DNA of 64,000 bases. Source: Rhizomys pruinosus (lineage: Eukaryota; Chordata; Mammalia; Rodentia; Spalacidae). A program made the position numbers and the translations under genes. The DNA lies in contig VZQC01005757.1 in the NCBI GenBank assembly GCA_009823505.1, positions 654,465-718,464 of the forward strand, written 5' to 3'. Below the pieces are notes generated by a model that was not told the DNA's origin, did not search any database, and worked only from the letters and a program-made list of their open reading frames with translations. Shown piece after piece: positions 1 through 11,719 of this stretch (positions are counted from its first letter, which is position 1; each line of letters begins with the position of its first letter).

Positions 1-735
1 CATCCAGAGTATATAAACTACTCAAAAAAAAAAAAAACCCACAAAGGATTAAGAAACCAAATGGCCCACTAAAAAATGGAGTCAAGGGCTGAACAGAGAC
101 TTCACAAATGAGGAAGTAAAGATGGCAGAGAAATGTATTAAAAGGTGTTCAAGGTCCCTAATAATTAAAGAAATCCAAATTAAAACCACCTGAAGATTTC
201 ATCTTACTCTGGTTAGACTGGCTATGATCAAGAAAACAAAGGATAACAAATGCTGGAGAGCTTGTGGGGGAAAGGGGAACACTCATCCACTGCTGGTGTG
301 AATGCAAAACTCTTGCAACCCCTATAGAAAGCAGTGTGGAGAACCCTTAAGAAACTGAAAATGAGCCTACCACCAGACACAGTCATACCACTCCTGTTTA
401 TATACCCACAAGACTCATCCTATCACAGAGATACATGCACATTTGGTTTATTGCAGCTCCCTTCACAGTAGCAAAGAGCTGGAAGTGATCCAAGTTTCCC
501 TCAACTGAGGAGTGGTTAAAGAAAATGTGGTACATCTACACAATGGAATTCTATGCAGCAGTAAAGTAAGATGACATCATGAACTTTGCAGGTAAATGGA
601 TGGAACTAGAAGCCATTATGGTAAGTGAAGTAACACAGTCCCAGAAAAACAAATGACATATAGTATCCCTCATTTGTGGATGCTAGCACCTTCTTTAGAA
701 GGCAAACTGAATAATTCCTATTTATTTCTTTGTTT
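1..735 (+). mobile_element. L1 LINE, 3' end of ORF2 (broken)
   Basis: The sequence follows the 3' part of rodent L1 ORF2: the subterminal segment around a tttacacaatgg-like motif, the 'ggatggaactagaa' motif near 600 and the 'ccctcatttgtggatgcta' stretch near 665 that closes ORF2 in many L1s. The reverse transcriptase C-terminal frame is interrupted by stops and indels, so it is a dead copy. The element enters from outside the window. Its 3' UTR probably begins near 700. The same landmarks recur at 25.2 kb and 28.9 kb. Confidence 0.9.
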
Positions 736-1200
736 TTTTAGTAAATATAATACCAAGTGTTACTCGTCAACTTGCTATGTAATTTGGAAAAGTAAAGTAA
801 CCTTCTTTCTTTACCTGGATACAATACTACTATCAAAATGTGAAACCTTAAACATGTTTTGGAATTAACTTAGAGTTTATTTTCAGAGGTCATAATTTTG
901 GTATATCTGGGGAATCCATATAGGCATATTTTGGAATGATATAAATTGGAAGGAACAACAGCAACAAAAAGGCTGGGTCCAAGACCTGACTGAAATAGTA
1001 AACTTATGCCCAGAACAGCAAACTTCAGCACTGAAAAATTTAAACAAGACTGAGAAAAAAATTAAAAGACATGCATGGCAGAATGCATAAGCTCTGGCAG
1101 GGAGGGGGCAAGGAAAGGGAATTGGATCTACACTTGATTAAGAAATGTGTGATGGGAGAGGGACATGGGTGTATATTCGATTGGTGCATGTTTAATTGAC
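736..1200 (+). mobile_element. Probable L1 3' UTR tail
   Basis: This follows the ORF2 end directly. A G-rich stretch at about 1080-1165 ('ggcagaatgcat' then a GGGAGGGGGCAAGG-type run) resembles the terminal part of the module at 3295-3400. I infer that one L1 copy ends around here and that another L1-derived segment begins downstream. The boundaries are uncertain. Confidence 0.45.
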
Positions 1201-1489
1201 GTGAGTTCAACAAGTATCCAGTTTTGCCCAGACTTTGTCTACAGGATACATGGTGTTTTAGAACTTAGTAAAAGTAAATATGTGCATATTGGACAACATT
1301 GGTTTGAAGGCTGATAAAACGGTAATGCATCTGAGTTAATTGGTGATATAAATTGCTCTTGTCCACATTAGCTTTAACTAAAATCAGTATAACAATTACT
1401 TTGGGATTGATATAAACAAATGTTCTCTATAATTTTGCTGTCATATAGTATCACCTGGTAGCAATCTCTTTCACCTATAGGATGATTGA

Positions 1490-3430
1490 ACTCAAAAATA
1501 AACTTTGTTTCCCAAGTTAATCACATACAGTAACCCAAAACAGCATGAGTGAACTTGATGAAATCTGTGCCTTGATTCCACCCTATAGGTATGTATAAAA
1601 CAACTGCTTTTTTGAGACTCATGGGTCAAAAATAAAAACCTTAAATAAAAAACGGGGGATATAGATATATATGAAAACTTTTTATCAAAAAACCTTGCAA
1701 CCCAAATCTTAAAACTAACTATGGGAAAGGATTTGTATGTTCCAACAGGCCAGAGTATCACCAACTTAATGGCTGAGAAAGAAAATGCAGCTTTGCAGTG
1801 AATAGGATATACCAGAAAGTTCCAGCAGAAGGATTGACTCCTCTGGGCATTGAAGGGAAGAAATGCCTCAGATTGCTGCAGACATCAGGCCCCTTTGTGG
1901 ATCCTACTAGTAACAACTATTTTTAATGATTCCTAATGAAGCTTACCTTCTAGGTGCCGCAAAGGTTTTAATACAAGAGACTTTCTTAACTCCCCCCCAT
2001 AGAATAAGGAGAAATAGGATGATGATGAGGTCATTCTCCAGCTGTAGATTGGAGCCAGCTGTTATAGAGGTATTCTCTTGTAAAATCAGTAAAACTGCCT
2101 TCTTTAATTGACTAATGGACATAGAAACTCTGAAAAGGATTATTCTCTATTCAGAACCAAATATAATGCTAAAGTCTCCTTAAGCTATGCACTTCAACAA
2201 AATATATTAATACAGGAGCTCTGACATCAACAATGGATTATTCTATCAAGGAGATGTTGGTCAGGGGATCCAAGCCCCCACAAAAGGTAAAGGCTCCTTG
2301 CCTCCAAACTGGGATATCTGCAGGAAGAGAGGCGATAAGGCTCTGCTGTTGAAGACCTGATATAAACATGGGAAAGATGTATGGAGACCGCACTTGCAAG
2401 TATACAGATGGTCTCTGGAATGCCAGAGAGTGTTACCAAAGGCCACTAAACCAATAAAGCAAATATAGGTCTCCTTGAGTCAATCAAGTCTCCTCCGTCA
2501 GCACCAGCTACACCTCATCTGCCTGGAAATACTGTGCAGCAGTGGCAGCCATATGTCTGTATATCCCAAATCTAATTGGCTATTAGCTCTCTCCTTGGAG
2601 GAATAACCCATGGCTGATGCCACAAGCTTACATCCTCTAATGGTTGGGAGATGTTGTAAACCACACGAAGACCCTGCCATACTTAACAGGAGAAAATGTA
2701 ATTCATGAATTAACATACCATCCAAACATCTGTGTCTATACCAAAGTAACCTACCATAACAATTAGTACTGTTTAAATACCTATATATCTAATTGTGTGT
2801 GCTTCATTAGTAGGATCAAAAGGCTATATATTATACTGTTTAAATACCTAAATATCTAATTGCATGTGCTTCATTAGTAGGATTGACAGGTTATGCCTGG
2901 ACAAGCTGGCAGCCCATGAAAGAAAACAGCCAGAATTGACTAGAGACCAAGACATCAGATCTGGAGAAAGTAGAGTGTTTTGCTTCTCATCCACCTGTGC
3001 CCCTTTTCTAAGCCTAGGGAACAATCTGCGGAAGAGCGGGCGTGGTAGAATGTAAGGGCTGCGATTGGGATTAATGGTAAAACTACAAAAATATAGACTG
3101 GACACTCATTTGATCAACTTGATTGAACATACAAGCCCCCCTGCTGGATGGTGGGACCCATGAGCTGTGTGGGTTTGGGCACAACTGCTTGCAAATTGGT
3201 TTTACATGAAGGATGCTTGTACTCACAAATTATCACTTATTGTTAAAAAGTAAACAAAACAAAACAAAAAAGCAGAGAAAGATGCAGAAAAGTTATGGCA
3301 GAATGCATGATCTGGGATGGGTAGGGGTGGGGTACGGGGAAGGGAAGGGGATATATGCCTGAACTGAATTGGAAAATGATGTATGAAATACACAAAGCAT
3401 CAATAAAAAAAATAGAAAAAAATGTGTGAA
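1490..3430 (+). mobile_element. L1-linked 3' module, copy 1
   Basis: The part from 2586 to about 3412 is nearly identical, in the same orientation, to 31567-32396. The part from about 2240 to 3200 also matches the rearranged copy at 23983-24903. It ends in an A-rich tail after 'gcatcaataaa', so it moved by LINE-type retrotransposition. The tail is itself duplicated (3380-3410 and 3420-3450). The left boundary is uncertain and the sequence from 1490 to 2240 is assigned only by continuity. I take it as an L1 3' UTR module, because the 24-kb copy shares its last 100 bp with an L1 end at 25.2 kb. No coding capacity is evident. Confidence 0.6.
2767..2900 (+). repeat. 67-bp tandem duplication inside module copy 1
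   Basis: Two head-to-tail units begin at 2767 and 2834, each starting 'tactgtttaaatacct' and containing 'gcttcattagtaggat'. The same duplication with the same period occurs in copy 2 (31748 and 31815). It therefore predates the split of the two copies and belongs to the family. Confidence 0.9.
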
Positions 3431-3794
3431 ATATACAAAACTTCAATAAAAAGGGGGAAAAAAGCATTCAGTGTCAAAGAAAAGGATTGTTAAACAGGAA
3501 TTCACCAAGAGTTAGGCTAACAAGTCAAAGCCTTAGAGGCAGGAATGGGTTGCCTCTTTTGTAGTTGCTGGGCAGTGAGATCCCATCAATTCCCACACAT
3601 TACAGGCTACTGACATTGCTCTTGTTCATACTCCACAACTTGACAGGAAGATCCTGTGGCTGAAGAAACCACATACTTGAGCCAGAGATCATGAAGCGAT
3701 GAGGTTTGGGACACAAAACATTGTCCCAACTGGCTAGCTTTCATAGTGGTAGAAGGTGCTATGCATGCCACTGGACAATAAAAGTAATCAACAG

Positions 3795-3948
3795 TTTTTT
3801 TTGGGGGGGTGCAGGGTCTCCCTGTAGCCCCAGCTGGCCTGAAACCCACTCTGTAGACCAGGCTGGCCCTGAACTCACAGAGATCTACCTGCCTCTTCCT
3901 CCTGAGTGTTAGGATTGAAGTCGTGTGCCATCACACCCTGCCTGGCTT
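3795..3948 (-). mobile_element. B1 SINE (7SL-derived)
   Basis: The reverse complement gives a B1: poly(T) at the left, 'cagggtctccctgtagcc', 'gtagaccaggctggc', then the 'cacaccctgcctggc' end. It is moderately diverged and abuts a B2 fragment. Confidence 0.9.
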
Positions 3949-3949
3949 A

Positions 3950-4048
3950 AAGAGGGTTCTTAGCCACCATGTGGGTGATGGTAATCAAACCCAGATCCTC
4001 TGCAAGAGCAGTTGGCACGCTTAACCACTGAGCTATCTCTCCAGCCCC
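3950..4048 (-). mobile_element. B2 SINE fragment (5' half)
   Basis: This is the reverse complement of the tRNA-like head of B2, ending at 'gagctatctctccagcccc'. The 3' half of the SINE is missing. It lies directly beside the B1 to its left. Confidence 0.85.
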
Positions 4049-4239
4049 TCATTAGTCTTACCATGTTACGAATCATGGAGCCTACAATAATGACCTTCCT
4101 GGTATCATATGGCTGACGTACAATTGTGGCATGAAGGTCGTTGGAGTAACTGAATATATTCTGATTAGATTTATGGACGACTCTAGAAGTTGAAACCAAA
4201 ACCTCGCACAACTACTGGGGCTAACAACCTGTGGCTAAA

Positions 4240-5190
4240 TAGGCTACAGACCCCATTCAAGAGCCTACTACTATCATTCCGCTAAATGGACACATTATTA
4301 AACTGAAATTGTGCACAAAGATTTGTGCATCTGTAGACTATCATGAGAGAAGCTTCTAATTGTAGTAGATGATCAATAACACAGAGACCTACAACTGGCC
4401 AATGTGCAGAGAATTAAGAGTGAAGAATGCTCAGCCCTAAGTGGGAGACCTATATCATACCCCTTCCTTCTGAAGCTCAGGGTTCATCGTGAAAAAATGG
4501 GAATGGAAATACTATAAGAGCCAGAGGTTGTGGATGACTACAAGAAACAGCACTTTCTGGGAACAACAGGACAGCTGCATATGTGAGCTCACAGTAGTTG
4601 TGACTATAGCTACAAGACCTGCACAAGCTGAAGTGAGAAAAAAAAATCCAGTGTAGAGGGTGGTGGAAAGACACATTCTTAGAGGCTGGAGAAATGGCTC
4701 AGCAGTTAAGAGCACTGGCTGCTTTTGTGGAGGACCCTGGTTTAGTTCCCAGCACCCACATGACGGCCAACAGCCACCCATAACTCCAGTTCCTGGGAAT
4801 CTGACACCATCTTCTGTCCTCTGCAGGCATTGCACAACATCGGTACACTTGCATATATGCAGACAATATACTCATACACATAAAATAATAAATAAAATAT
4901 TTCTAAAAACAAACACACTTAGTTGAGAAATTATTGACAATTGATAGCTTCTGTGAGGGAAGGAGTCAGTTTTCATTAAGGGTATGATTACAGGAAAGTC
5001 AGTCATTATCAATGGCCACATACCCACATGTATTTGCAGAGCACAAGTTGGACTTGATGGACTTTAAGAAATAAGGACACAAAATTGAGTGGATAAGGAA
5101 GGGGTGCGGATCTGGGAGGAGTTGATGGAGGGGGTTAAATATGATCAGTGCATTAAATTTTCAAAGAATTAATAAAATGATAAATAATTT
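4240..5190 (+). mobile_element. L1 3' UTR (Lx-like), split by a B2
   Basis: The segment contains landmarks of the rodent L1 3' UTR: 'tgtgcacaaagatttgtgc', 'aatgctcagccctaa', 'gagccagaggttgtggatga', then after the B2 'gatctgggaggagttgatgg' and 'gaattaataaaatg'. It is non-coding and 5'-truncated. The B2 at 4681-4900 interrupts it. Confidence 0.85.
4681..4900 (+). mobile_element. B2 SINE
   Basis: A full-length-looking B2: 'ggctggagaaatggctcagc' head, 'agcacccacatgacgg' core and a 'catacacataaaataataaa' A-rich tail. It lacks the 17-bp internal duplication seen in younger copies. It is inserted in the L1 3' UTR. Confidence 0.93.
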
Positions 5191-5229
5191 TCTGTTTGAA
5201 AATTTTTTATTAGGAAAATGAAAAATGCA

Positions 5230-6030
5230 AAGCCCCAAACTGAAAGAAAGAATCTGCAAGTCATATTATTCAACAAGGACCTGTACCCATAACTCATTAG
5301 GATTCATAGTGAGTAGAAAAGCATCCCATTGATATAAGACAAAATATCTGAACATTTCCTTCAACAAAGAAAATCTGAAAATGGCCAATGCATACCTGAA
5401 AAGATACTCAGCCTTCTTAGTAATCAGGGAAACACAAATCCAAAGCAGGATAGGATTCTGTTACACATTTACTGGGATGGCGGCATTGAAAACAGCAATA
5501 AAGCATCTTGGCCTTGGAACTTATTTATAGCTAGGAAGAATGTAAAATGATAATGTAACTTAAGAAAACTGGCTGCTTCTTATAAGGTTAGCTATACACC
5601 TATCAAGTGTTCTGGAAATTCCACTTAGTGATAATGCATCTGTATGTGAGAGCTTGGCTGTGGGTGTTCATAGGAGCTTTTCCAGAACATATATAAAAAT
5701 ATTGTAGCCAATAAAAGTCCATCATAGTGTGAATGAATAAATAGCGACAATGACCACACAATAGGATATAATTTAGCAATAAAAACATGAATGGCTCTCA
5801 AAAATAAATGATCCAAAATTAAAATGCTAGAGATACAAACAAATGTATATTATATAATTATATTTATATGAGAACTTCCCAATGATGAGATATCTAATCT
5901 ATAATGATGTTAAAGAAACATGCATATTTAATTAGGTCCAGAAATAGGTAAGACTGACTGGGAAGGGACACAACTGGAGTTTCTGGGGGTAATTATTTTG
6001 TTATCTATTATAAAATACCACACTCTCCTC
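5230..6030 (+). mobile_element. Ancient L1M-type ORF2 remnant
   Basis: Heavily decayed L1 ORF2 3' end. 'tggccaatgcatacctgaaaa' and 'atcagggaaacacaaatcc' near 5380-5440, and 'tttagcaataaaaacatgaat' near 5770, keep the L1 order. There are no long frames. It is much older than the other L1s here. Confidence 0.6.
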
Positions 6031-8040
6031 ACTTTCAAAAGATTCCATTTGAAATGAAAGCCATGCTGAAATAGAGTTGGTAGAAATGCTGAAAGTATTC
6101 CTTTTCACTCCACTTTTCTCATACCCAGCATCTTGTGGAGAGAAAACTATTACAAAGCTTTAATTAGCAGCATTCTTACTTACAATGTATTTTTAAACTG
6201 CAAGTATGAATAAAGCTGAGTAGCTTTCACTTATCATTAATATTAAAATTATTAGAGAAATTTGACTTTTGTAACTTACCTTTTCTCACCCTTTTATCAG
6301 ATTGACTTTGTTCACTTCTTGGAAATGCACAGCAGAGCAGAGATCAGAGCATTTCTTCTGATAATTTTCTAACTCTGCCTTATCTACCACAATGGACATT
6401 TTTAGGCATAAGTACCTGTTTTAGTATATTTATCTACTACAGTGGACATTTTCAGGCATAAGTACGTGTTTTAGTATATTTCTTTTTGTTCCTTTTCTAA
6501 CTATTGGCAGACAATGTCAGTCAATCTCAGAGTACTGAAAACTCTAAACTCTTTTGCTTGTACCTGGAAGGGTCATCTTATGATTCTTACTTATGCCTAT
6601 ACTTTCTGTACATCTGTTGTTTTTTATCATTGAGAAATACAAATCATCCTGTTCTAACATTATTGGGTTTGGAAAATATCACGGGCCTTGAAAACAGCAA
6701 TCTGTGCCTGACTTCTAAAATCTGACCAGCAATGATCTTAAGAAAAAGAGAAGATTCCAAAGATAGGATATGACTAGTGAATTGTTTCACTAGTTTCACT
6801 AGCGGATTCCTGATTGGGGCCTGAATCTTTCTCTAAATCATATGCAAGAACAGAACTGTGAGTAAAAACAGCCAAAACACAGTTCTTGACTATAAGTTGT
6901 CAGCCCCCAAACACACATCATTACATAACTAGATCTATCATAACAAAATATGATTTCTGGAGGCTACCTGACCCAGATCAACCTGCTAACAGGCATTCTG
7001 GTCCACTCTGCCCAGCTTAATGGGCATTTTTCCGGTCATATTCTCACATGGTCTTTTCTTTCTGTGCATGCCTGTCTCTTGTCCCTCTATGGGTCCAGAT
7101 TTTTTCTCTGTTGGTAGATTACAGCCAGTTTGGACTAGAATACGTACAAATGACCCAACATTAATTACTTAATTGAAGGCTATATCACTAAGCATAGCCG
7201 CATTTTCCATTTTTTAGTGGTTAGAGCTGCAGCAGATGAGTTTGAGAGACAAATAATTCACTCTGTACATATGCACTGTCATTCTTTTCCTGGAGATTCT
7301 GTGACTCCATAAGAGATAGATGGATCCCCTGAGGGAAAATGGTGACTCACCAGAATATTCTTGAAGAGCCCCTCTGAAGTGTGCTCTAAGACAACTTTCT
7401 CCTCAAGTTTTCCTGAAATATGAAGTATACACTGATCTTAGAGATTACCCACTTTGGGAATATAGACATATCTTACTGCACATACTACAGCTAACCCTGC
7501 TATGTGACTAACATCTGTGAGGAAATGACTATCCTTTTACATAAAGTCCTTATAGGGTTTAACACTTAATCTTATTTGAGCCACCATCCTAATGCTGTCT
7601 GACCAGAGTCGCCCCATCTGGACCTTTCAAAGGGAATTCCATCTGTGGAGCGTCTGCCTCCAGAATACTAGCCAAGTATTTTTAAAGAGAGTGCACCTTC
7701 TGCAATTGGAGCTTTTCAAGCATGTGGTTTACATTTGAGTTAATTTCATACCTCTGCCCACAAGAATGGATACATTTTATTGTGCATTTCCTGAGTTCAC
7801 GCTAAGAAAGTAGTATTATCCTGAATTGTACAATCAAAGTCACAAGAAAGCACTTCACTTTAGTCAAGAGATGAATATTTCTAAAACAAATATAGACTAA
7901 CAGTTTGTACTTTAGAAAAAAAGAAGTCAAAATTTTGACTTTTTTGTATATTCTTACATTGTAAACTTTATGTCATTTCAAAAAGTGACATCTACACTTT
8001 AATTTAACCATATTAAAGTTAAAAAGAAATTATCATTTTT
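6031..8040. other. No recognisable gene or young repeat
   Basis: AT-rich unique-looking sequence. Apart from the 50-bp tandem duplication at 6381-6480 I recognise nothing. Open frames here are short and lack coding character. Confidence 0.5.
6381..6480. repeat. 50-bp tandem duplication (two copies)
   Basis: Two adjacent 50-bp units, 6381-6430 and 6431-6480, both begin 'tatctac' and contain 'ggcataagtac'. They differ at only a few positions, so the duplication is fairly recent. Confidence 0.9.
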
Positions 8041-8043
8041 GCC

Positions 8044-8265
8044 TTGTTGTCTTCCTTGATCGGTTTCCTAGTCTCCGCTGTCCCTCTCTGTGTTGCTATC
8101 TACTTCCATAATGTCATTTACATAGCTTTCATGGTCATCTCTGCCTCTATGTTTGGGAGCGCTGCATCATTCCTCATAAAAGTGGACCGCTGGTTCCTTG
8201 CTAAGGTGAATCGGTCCTGCCTCTCCCCGGCCTCTCTTTTTAACTCTATCTCTCTTACCATGTGA
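8044..8265 (+). other. Exon-like open frame, unidentified
   Basis: A frame of 73 codons, opened by TTG rather than ATG, reads a strongly hydrophobic stretch (about residues 4-44) with two possible membrane segments, followed by the polar KVDRW. The DNA is richer in GC and CpG than its surroundings. A good acceptor (pyrimidine tract, AG at 8070-8071) and a donor (AAG|GTGAAT, GT at 8206) would frame a 134-bp exon, 8072-8205, open throughout. AATAAA at 8398-8403 could end a terminal exon instead. I do not recognise the protein. It may be a real exon, a decayed retrocopy or chance. Confidence 0.3.
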
Positions 8266-8682
8266 GGTCTCCTATGACATGCGAAGGAGTAAGGACTGCA
8301 ACACAATCCATACGGAGCATCTTATAGGACAAATTTTCCCCTGCAGTGGAATTTGCTCTTCCTTTACATTTTTATTGTTTTAACACAGATTCTGCAAAAT
8401 AAAAGATTTTTACACAAAATGTAGAAGTTTCATCATTTTGTAAAATTTCTGCTGCTGGTATTGTGAGGTTGAGTGCACAGTTTCTTTTTTAATGCATACA
8501 CACCCATATGCTTCTTTTCCTTCCATTTTGGGGGTCTTTATAAAGTTGGCAGTGTCATTGCTATAAAAGTCAGATGATATATTTTAGTAAAGGATTAAAC
8601 CTCAGAGATGATAAACAAATGGTATTGTAGGTAAATTCTGATTTATGGAAGAGAAATGTAGCAACTCCTATGACTATTGATC

Positions 8683-8897
8683 GTTTTTTACGTGTATGAA
8701 TGTACTGTCTGGATGAAGGTTTGTGCATCCGTGTAGTGCAATGCTGCAGAGGTCAAGAAATCAGAAGAGGGTGTTGGATGCCCCTGGAACTGGAGTTAAA
8801 GATGGTTCTCAGCTGTCATGTGGCTACTGGGAATCCAACCAGGGTCCTCTGCAAGAGCGGTCAGTGCTCTTAACCACTAGGCCACCTCTCCAGCCCA
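8683..8897 (-). mobile_element. B2 SINE with target-site duplication
   Basis: Reverse complement of B2: 'tgtatgaatgtactgtctg' at the left and 'ccacctctccagccc' at the right. An 11-bp direct repeat, gactattgatc, flanks it at 8672-8682 and 8898-8908. It has no internal 17-bp duplication. Confidence 0.95.
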
Positions 8898-8909
8898 GAC
8901 TATTGATCT

Positions 8910-9595
8910 TTGAAGTATCAATTCCTGTAAACAAATAAGAATCATTTTGAAAGCCTTTGGTAAACTTATACACCATTGCAGGAGGAATAAAAAGTGCATG
9001 GGATAGGACACACAAAAGAAGAAGTAGCTTATCAGTTGAAATGACAGTGATATTTGAATACATTTGTGAAAGTAAATGTGAAAAGATGGTACCAGTAGCC
9101 TTATGTAATGTTCTGCTAAGTGACCTCATAAATGATGATATCATGATATGGATAAAGGTTACAAATTCCACAATCCTTTCTGATTACTGAAATACCACAG
9201 AAAGCACTAATGGAAGAAATATAGCTGTGTATTGAAGCTGGGACACTTCATGAAAGTGACATCCCAAAAGAGGTGCATGAGCTAAAGACTTCACCCAAAA
9301 TGAATCCGGAGACATGCTACTTTAGGAAAAGGGCTATAAACCATCTAGTTCAATTCAAGATATTCAACTGACAGCCACTTTAGAATATTAAAAATACCAG
9401 GGGGATATTGATCATACCTGGTTACAGCTCTTGGAAGCATACATTCAATGTTCTGGGTGATGTCTCTGCATTCTGATATTTATGAAGGATGACATTAAAG
9501 GAGGTTGTCTCAGAAGTGGGGAGTTGGGGATATGTGACAGATCTTTTATATTTACTTTCAAAGAAAATTACATTTTTATTTTAAAGCAGGGAGTC
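8910..9595. other. No recognisable feature
   Basis: AT-rich sequence with only short frames on both strands. I see no repeat I can name. Confidence 0.5.
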
Positions 9596-9599
9596 AATT

Positions 9600-9710
9600 T
9601 CAGGATTCCTAAACTACCCAAATCCATGGATGGCCCCTCTTATGAACAATATTACATTGCAATGTATTTGCATATAGCTTACAAATGTCCTCCCCTTGTC
9701 AAATCGGATG
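9600..9710 (+). mobile_element. Possible Tigger/pogo-like DNA transposon remnant
   Basis: 'aaatccatggatgg' followed by 'gtatttgcatatagcttac' and 'tgtcctcccc' keeps the order seen near the end of Tigger-type elements. It is short and diverged. The assignment is from memory of the consensus. Confidence 0.4.
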
Positions 9711-9820
9711 TATGAACAGGATCCACTGATCTCTTGGAGTTTAAGGTTAGGATCGATATTTCCAGGAACCAGCACAAGAGCAGGTAGGAGATGGGAGGTG
9801 CTGATGCATCTGACAACTTT

Positions 9821-9935
9821 CTTTTTTTTTTTTTAATTTTTTTTATTAATTTTATTTATTTCTGTATGTGTATGAATGTACTGTCTGCATGCAAGTTTGT
9901 GCTGGCGCAGCCGTTAAAGGCTTAGGCTCACAACA
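9821..9935 (-). mobile_element. Truncated B2 with unexplained 5' part
   Basis: Poly(T) and 'tgtatgaatgtactgtctg' are the B2 3' end in reverse complement. After about 9902 the B2 match stops, and about 30 bp of different, tRNA-like looking sequence ('gcgcagccgttaaaggc') follows before a short 'acaacttt' repeat of the left flank. It may be a chimeric or 5'-modified retroposon. Confidence 0.6.
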
Positions 9936-10106
9936 ACTTTATTTTTAATGGGTGCCATTTTATAAATGTGTCATGGCCATTTCTGAGTCATTTCGGTAAG
10001 TAAATATTATTAAATTTATACACATACTTTGTTCAAATCCTATTAATAGTACGCCAAGAAACAATACGTTTCAGAAGCAAAGTGTTTCTTTAAATTAGCA
10101 ATTTTG

Positions 10107-10369
10107 TTTTTGTTTATTTTTTAGATTTTTCTTAAATTTTATTTATTTTTGCATGTGTATGAGTGTACTGTCTGCATGTAGGTCTGTGCACCCGTGTCAT
10201 GCAATGCCGCGGAGGTCAGAAGAGGGTCTCAGATTCCCCTGGAACTGGAGTTCTCCTGGAATTGGAGTTACAGACGGTTCTCAGCCGCCATGTGGGTGCT
10301 GGGGATCGAACCCGGGTCCTCTGAAAGAGCAGTCGGTGCTCTTAACCGCTAGGCTATCTCTCCAGCCCC
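10107..10369 (-). mobile_element. B2 SINE, duplicated-core type, perfect TSD
   Basis: A complete antisense B2. A 16-bp identical direct repeat flanks it at 10091-10106 and 10370-10385, so the insertion is young. The body carries two copies of a 17-bp unit starting 'ctggaa' (10240-10273). CpG sites are largely intact ('gccgcgg', 'gccgcc'). Confidence 0.97.
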
Positions 10370-10608
10370 TAAATTAGCAATTTTGAAGCATGCTCTGGAT
10401 AAGAAATCTGAGCTTTCTGTTATTCTAATACTACCTAATAATATTCACAGGGGGGTTTATTATTTGTATATATGCCATAGGCTGTGGGTTTTTGTTAATG
10501 CCATTACACTTGACATTTCTTATTTATTAAATGTTTCTAAGAATATACATGTTAAATTCATGAACATATCTATATGCTCTACACACATTCACTCACACAC
10601 AGAAGAGT

Positions 10609-10645
10609 ACACACACACACATACACACACACACACACACACACA
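10609..10645. repeat. (CA)n microsatellite
   Basis: Nearly pure CA dinucleotide run with a single AT interruption. The threonine/histidine-rich frames read across it are artefacts. Confidence 0.95.
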
Positions 10646-10870
10646 AGAGTGGAGCATCCAAGTTATTTATGAATACCCTGTCTGTTTGTGCTGTTACAAC
10701 ACAACCAATTACAATGGGAAAATTGTAATCAGGAATTATTGATAATTCTTCTGGAGGGTGAAAATGTCTATATAACTGGCAGCAGATTTGATGCCTGGGC
10801 TGGGCCTCTACTGCAAAGATGCAGTAGAAAGATTCTTTCTGTGCCCCTGGGTGACTTCTTTCTTCAAGGA

Positions 10871-11004
10871 TTTTTTAGTGAGATGTCTCCCCTGTAGCCA
10901 TGGCTGGCCTGGAACTCACTATGTAGACCTTGATCTCACACAGGTCCACCTGCCTCTGCTTCTGGAGTGCTGAGATTAACGGTGTGTGCCACTGCACCCA
11001 GCTC
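10871..11004 (-). mobile_element. B1 SINE, diverged
   Basis: The reverse complement carries 'tggctggcctggaactcact', 'atgtagacc' and a 'gtgtgtgccactgcacccagc' end. Several substitutions and small deletions suggest an older copy. Confidence 0.8.
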
Positions 11005-11009
11005 CCGTC

Positions 11010-11378
11010 AGGTTATTTTAGTGACATTTAGATGCCAGAGCCCTGATGACTTAACCATTTACCTGAAGTGATCGCCTGCCCCTTCCAAGTGCCCCTGTAT
11101 TACACATTCAATCCCAACACAGACATTTTGGAGAGATGTCAACTTCAGACCACATGATTAACCTGAAATACATAAATTCCTAATTACATAAATTTCCAAC
11201 AATTCCCAGGAATTGTGCTCTCTTGTTTCCAAATATGGAAGATTAATATCTGTCTTCCATTAACTTTAGGAGTTGTATGAAGTAAATTTTCTATGTTTAA
11301 AACATGTTTTCCATTACTTAACAGGAGGTAATTTATAGTCTTACTTGGTAAATTACTGGAATACACATAAAGACACTC

Positions 11379-11390
<12 letters not shown>
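11010..11390. other. No recognisable feature
   Basis: AT-rich spacer between a B1 and a (CT)n tract. Nothing identified. Confidence 0.5.

Positions 11391-11393
<3 letters not shown>

Positions 11394-11427
<34 letters not shown>
11394..11427. repeat. (CT)n microsatellite followed by TG-rich tract
   Basis: Pure CT run, with a less regular TG-rich stretch to about 11510. The Glu-Arg repeat frame on the minus strand is only this microsatellite. Confidence 0.95.
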
Positions 11428-11431
<4 letters not shown>

Positions 11432-11564
11432 TGAGTATGCGAATGTGTTTTTGTATGTATATTTATGTATTTGTATGTGCATGTGTGTGTATGTGTGTGT
11501 GTGAGTGTAGATTATTTTAGGTAAAATAGAAATGACATAAGTCAGCACACATTTGAAAATACTC

Positions 11565-11717
11565 AGCTGGGCATGGTGGCGCATGCCTTTAATCCTACCA
11601 CTTGGGAGGCAGAGGCAGTTGGATCTTTGTGAGTTCAAGGCCAGTCTGGTCTACAGAGTGAGTTCCAGGACAGCTGGTGCTACAGGGAGACCCTGTCTCG
11701 AAAAGATCAAGAAAAAA
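11565..11717 (+). mobile_element. B1 SINE
   Basis: Sense B1: 'agctgggcatggtggcgcat', 'gggaggcagaggcag', 'gtgagttcaaggccag', ending 'agaccctgtctcgaaaa'. The 'acagggagaccctg' form near the end recurs in other B1 copies here and differs from the Mus form I remember. Confidence 0.95.
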
Positions 11718-11719
11718 TA

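Noticed and set aside
8723..8938. Frames reading 'LSCGYWESNQGP'-like peptides, recurring at 4.7, 10.2, 18.5, 41.8 and 44.1 kb
   Set aside because: The recurring peptide is the B2 SINE core read in one frame, not a protein family.
11378..11638. Glu-Arg repeat protein frame on the minus strand
   Set aside because: Pure translation of a (CT)n microsatellite plus a B1 flank.
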